NCBI GenBank assembly: GCA_009692065.1
Contig: SHZY01000036.1
Span: forward strand, 1 to 44,655
Length of the DNA: 44,655 bases
Source of the DNA: Gemmataceae bacterium
GTDB taxonomy: Bacteria; Planctomycetota; Planctomycetia; Gemmatales; Gemmataceae
Direction: 5' to 3'
This document shows positions 41,944-44,655 of the stretch, piece after piece. Both the position numbers and the translations under genes were made by a program. Below the pieces are notes generated by a model that had not been told where the DNA came from, made no database searches, and saw only the letters and a list, made by a program, of their open reading frames with translations. Each line of letters opens with the position of its first letter. Position 1 is the stretch's first letter.

Positions 41944-42148
41944 CAGCCGTAAACCACCGTTTGGTGACGGTGACAACCCCTCCATTAGTTCGAGCTTGTA
42001 GCGCAATCCCTCCGTCGTCCCAGCCGTAATACATCGTTTGGTGACGGTGACCCCCCGTCAATTAGGCCGAGTCTACAGCGCAAGGGCCGCGGCATCCCAG
42101 CCGATAATCATCGTTTGGTGACGGTGACTACCTGTCGAGTAGATCGAG
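41944..42148. repeat. Tandem repeat, 77-bp unit, about 2.7 copies
   Basis: Units start at CAGCCG at 41944, 42021 and 42098, exactly 77 bp apart. Each holds the identical block CGTTTGGTGACGGTGAC, followed by a similar ATTAG..CGAG..AGCGCAA..TCC stretch; unit C decays after about 42148. 77 is not a multiple of three and the units show frame changes, so it is not a protein repeat. It lies in a 906-bp gene-free stretch. The remainder of 41684-41943 shows no convincing gene. Confidence 0.85.
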
Positions 42149-42213
42149 ACGGAGGTTATGCTTGGTGATACTTTTGGGAGGCCGTAGCCAGGATCATTCA
42201 ATTCAGGAAATCC

Positions 42214-42351
42214 TAACCACAAAGGCACAGAGGACACAGAGAATGGTCATAGTAGGTATAATGAACTATGTCCGCGTTTATCGAGTCAAGAAATCGCCGC
42301 AACCCGCCGCCCCACTTGGTTTTCTCTGTGTCCTTTGAACCTCTGTGGTAA
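42214..42351. repeat. Inverted-repeat element with ACCACAAAGG/CACAGAG ends
   Basis: Left end TAACCACAAAGGCACAGAGG onward (42214-42243) pairs with the right end (42320-42351, GGACACAGAGAA in both). About 138 bp, non-coding. Similar in shape to the elements at 8791-8880 and 9286-9366. The following 42352-42589 holds the leader of the next gene, with no other feature I can support. Confidence 0.7.
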
Positions 42352-42589
42352 ATAATTAGGGCTAGACGGGATGGTTGGCCCAGCTCGCCCAACTTAACCG
42401 CCGGCTGGGGCTAGAGTTTTTCACTTCGCGCGGTTGCGCCGCTTTTTACAGATGTGCCCCGTGGCTGCATGACGCAACCGGAGTGAACTAGTATTGCAAT
42501 CGGGGAAAGTCCGACGAAAGGTATAAACGTGGTGGATTCTCCGCGAACAGACGCTATGAGCGGCTCGCGGTTGCAGGGAGGGTGCAAGG

Positions 42590-43837
42590 ATGCGCTCAAG
42601 AACCATGTTCGGCGTCGGAGTGGTCCTGCTTGCGTGGGTAGCGGATCTCCACGCCCAGGATGTAACGTGGCGTGCCGCCAAGTCAGCCCAAGACGCGACG
42701 CCCGTGACACTCGGCAGGCCGGTCGGCGCTGCGACGACAGATGGCGTGTTCCGGCCCGTCAGCGAGGAAACCCCGCGCGTGGTGCGTGGCCAGGCCGCCG
42801 ACGTGCTGCCGCCCCAGCCGATGTGGCCAGGCTCCGCCGGACCACCTGTCTTCCCGACGCCTGGCGTCAACCCGGACATCTACAACAAGGGCGCCGTCAA
42901 CAGCAATGCCGACCTCGGCGGCTTCTGGACCCGCCTCGGCGACAATCTCCACCGCACCTTGGGCGACGTCACCGGCGCCGTCAAGCCAGGCGGCGGCCAC
43001 AAGATGTTCCAGAGCGATCACTCCTTCGAGGTCTTCACCTCGCCCGTGTCCAACCCGTTCTTTTTCGAAGACCCGCGGGCACTGACCGAGATTCGTCCGC
43101 TCTTCATTTGGCAGAAGACACCGAACGCCAACCCGATCTGGAGCGGCGGCAGTAATTTCGATTTCGCGCTCCGCGGCAGTGTTGCCATCACGCCCCATAT
43201 TTCGTTCGTCGTCAGCCGGCTTGGATTTACCAGCATCAACCCAAGTACCGGCACGCCTGACATTCAGACCTCAACCGGTTTCTCCGAACTTCTCCTTGGT
43301 CCGAAGTTCACCATCATTCGCAACGAAACCAGCCAGACCGTCGCCGCGATCGGTCTGACCTTCGACATCCCCACTGGCTCCGCAAAGGTCTTGCAGAACA
43401 CCGGTCATACCGGCCTCGTCCCCTATTTCTCGATTGCCCAGAACTTTGGCCGCAATCAATACGGCAGCTTCAACTTCATGAACACCACCGGCTACCATTT
43501 CCGCACCGACAATACGCGCACCGAATATATCTACAGCAGCTTCCATCTCGATTTCGAGATCGCCAAGCGTTTCTACCCCCTAGTTGAGCTCAACTGGCGC
43601 CACTACACGCGCAACGGCGGCGCCCGCGCCCTCAACTTCGAAGGCAATGACTTTGCCAACTTCGGTTCGCAATCGATTTCTGGCCGTGACGAGTTGACGC
43701 TCGCTTTCGGTGGCCGCGTCAAACTCAACGACATCATCACGTGGGGCATCGCCGCCGAGTTCAACGTGCTGAGCAACACCGACGGCCGGCGCCTGGATCA
43801 GTTCCGGCTGACGACGGACTTCATCTTCCGGTATTGA
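42590..43837 (+). CDS. Outer membrane beta-barrel protein
   Basis: 415 aa with a signal peptide (MRSRTMFGVGVVLLAWVADLHA). A low-complexity Pro/Gly region follows (about 25-130), with no membrane helix. From about 145 on there are alternating hydrophobic beta-strands: ALRGSVAITPHISFVVSRLGFT, FSELLLGPKFTIIRNE, QTVAAIGLTFDIPTGS, SFHLDFEIAKRFYPLVELNWRHYT, DELTLAFGGRVKLNDIITWGIAAEFNVL. The protein ends in the strand FRLTTDFIFRY, an aromatic C-terminus typical of barrels inserted by BamA. The transported substrate, if any, is unknown. GGAGGG precedes the ATG. Confidence 0.8.
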   Translation: MRSRTMFGVGVVLLAWVADLHAQDVTWRAAKSAQDATPVTLGRPVGAATTDGVFRPVSEETPRVVRGQAADVLPPQPMWPGSAGPPVFPTPGVNPDIYNKGAVNSNADLGGFWTRLGDNLHRTLGDVTGAVKPGGGHKMFQSDHSFEVFTSPVSNPFFFEDPRALTEIRPLFIWQKTPNANPIWSGGSNFDFALRGSVAITPHISFVVSRLGFTSINPSTGTPDIQTSTGFSELLLGPKFTIIRNETSQTVAAIGLTFDIPTGSAKVLQNTGHTGLVPYFSIAQNFGRNQYGSFNFMNTTGYHFRTDNTRTEYIYSSFHLDFEIAKRFYPLVELNWRHYTRNGGARALNFEGNDFANFGSQSISGRDELTLAFGGRVKLNDIITWGIAAEFNVLSNTDGRRLDQFRLTTDFIFRY

Positions 43838-43851
43838 TGAACCGAATGGGT

Positions 43852-43905
43852 TTACGTTTAGCGATTGCAGGGTGCCTGCGTTTACGAACGCAAGGGCCCT
43901 GCGGC
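43852..43905. repeat. Degenerate TTTAGCG-family repeat
   Basis: TTTACGTTTAGCGATTGCAG followed by a broken second arm (CTGCGTTTACGAACGCAAG). It lies between the barrel protein gene and the truncated DUF6263-like gene. Confidence 0.5.
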
Positions 43906-43925
43906 CGCAACATGAAGACAGGAAT

Positions 43926-44537
43926 TCACTTCTTTTCCGGCCGAACATACGTGTCCATCGTGCGAACCCGACTGGTCTGAGTTTGTTCAAGATCCACGTA
44001 TGTCTCCTGACGGCCCACCTCGATGAGCAAAGTACCAACCAGCCGCATGGTGTGCGACGACTCACGCAGCCGGCCCTTCTCGGCATCGAACACGATCTTC
44101 CCTTCGCCAGGCTCGCCAGTCAGTTCGGCGCTCTTGATGACGAACGGAAGTCCGCCGGCGTCTTTGCTCGGCGGCGTGTACTTCAAGGACGACTTGAAGC
44201 GAATTTCATGCGCGGAGCCAACCGCGGCGTGATAGGTAAAGTTGAAGGCCGTGACATAGCGGCCGATCGGGCCGAGGTCGAGCGGGTCGTTTCGCGTCCA
44301 GGTAGCGCCGGGGGCGACGGCAGCGGTCGGCAAATAGGCGCCGAACGGAGCGAACGATTTCTTGAGTGCTTCATCACTCAGGATGAGCTTCATCAAGCTG
44401 CTGGTTCCAGGTGAAGCGAAGGCAATCTCCTTCAGGAGTTTTTCCTGGCCTTCGACCTGGCGAATGCCGCCGTCGGGCTGAACGATTATTGTGAATTCTG
44501 CTTTAACAGCCCGTTGATTAAGTCGATATTTCGGCAC
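43926..44537 (-). pseudogene. DUF6263-like protein, 5' end lost to an IS-like insertion
   Basis: The open frame has 203 codons from a GTG at 44537, but the first ten codons lie in the IS-like end (44507-44652); genuine gene sequence begins about AVKAEFTIIVQPDGG. The rest looks like the C-terminal two-thirds of a DUF6263-type secreted protein: KKSFAPFGAYLPTAAVAPGATWTRNDPLDLGPIGRYVTAFNF, GLPFVIKSAELTGEPGEGKIVFDAEKGRLRESS, and GTLLIEVGRQETYVDLEQTQTSRVRTMDTY. The signal peptide and N-terminal part are missing, so the protein is unlikely to be exported or functional. The missing part may lie beyond the element outside this window. Confidence 0.7.
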
Positions 44538-44652
44538 CGATCACGTCGAGCGCGACGGCGACGGTCCAAAGGTCGGTCGTCGGAACATTTTCACTTCGGT
44601 GCGACCGACGGCCGCAGGTTCGACTCCAAAGCATCTCGGTGGCAAAATAGAG
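44507..44652 (-). mobile_element. End of an IS-like element, right copy
   Basis: Reverse complement of 1-146 with one difference. The same open frame, ending in TAA at 44520-44518, points into the window. The edge at 44507 marks the insertion site inside the DUF6263-like gene. The three bases beyond 44652 are only window end. Confidence 0.6.
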
Positions 44653-44655
44653 AGA

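Noticed and set aside
41858..42061. Minus-strand frame across the 77-bp repeat
   Set aside because: The unit length is not divisible by three, the frame changes between copies, and there is no binding site.
41944..42148. CRISPR-like array (17-bp constant block, about 60-bp intervals)
   Set aside because: The intervals between blocks are similar to each other rather than unique, the unit is 77 bp, only three exist, and there are no cas genes.
42411..42879. Minus-strand frames upstream of and across the barrel gene start
   Set aside because: They overlap the signal peptide region of the barrel protein, lack binding sites and have shadow-like composition.

Overview
The window looks like a chromosomal contig from a planctomycete, most likely near Gemmataceae. 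The support is gene content seen in the sequence: a DUF1501 protein, secreted PQQ-type beta-propeller and squalene-cyclase-like proteins, a DUF6263-like protein, SpoVG beside ispE, a ThiD2-ThiE fusion, and high-GC coding DNA with many short palindromes between genes. Core genes (rplM-rpsI, a gyrase/topoisomerase IV pair, ispE, dapA, holA, groES) show it is chromosomal. I saw no rRNA, tRNA, CRISPR array or complete insertion sequence.

Layout. 1-146 and 44507-44652 are near-identical inverted copies of one end of an unidentified insertion-sequence-like element; the right copy truncates a DUF6263-like gene. 240-2917: an OmpR-type two-component pair. 3041-5639 (minus): a BFD-type [2Fe-2S] protein, a secreted CAP/SCP protein, and an exported protein joining a YbjN-like region to a copper amine oxidase catalytic domain. 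6042-16570: a run of unrelated hydrolases that mostly act on amide bonds: a serine hydrolase fused to a VanX-type D-Ala-D-Ala dipeptidase, an N-acyl-D-amino-acid deacylase, a ceramidase-like protein, a penicillin acylase and a dimethylformamidase-beta-like protein, with a GxxExxY gene between the first two. 16581-19278: a membrane protein, an unrecognised protein, then rplM-rpsI. 19336-27141 (minus): DJ-1/PfpI, acyltransferase-3, SpoVG, ispE and the topoisomerase B and A subunits. 27204-27564: a 361-bp MITE-like element. 27646-33752: a PhnD-like binding protein, a TolC-like protein, a Clp_N-ThiD2-ThiE fusion, a ROK kinase, a membrane protein and a frameshifted DUF2089 regulator. 33977-41683: DUF1501, an ICMT/NnrU-like membrane protein, dapA, a PQQ propeller, holA, a cyclase-repeat protein, groES and a lone receiver protein. 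41684-42589: no gene, but three copies of a 77-bp tandem repeat and an inverted-repeat element. 42590-44506: an outer-membrane barrel protein and the broken DUF6263-like gene.

The strongest unexplained signal is a dense population of palindromes with 14-30 bp arms in several sequence families (core TTTAGCGCCCGC, CCGAGCCTGAAGCGTGAG, CCCGCCGTTTACGGCGGG and others). They sit in most intergenic gaps, contain or abut stop codons, lie just upstream of Shine-Dalgarno sites, and in at least two places lie in frame inside coding sequence (penicillin acylase and ROK kinase). Several apparent N-terminal extensions are translations of these repeats, so start codons here were chosen downstream of them.
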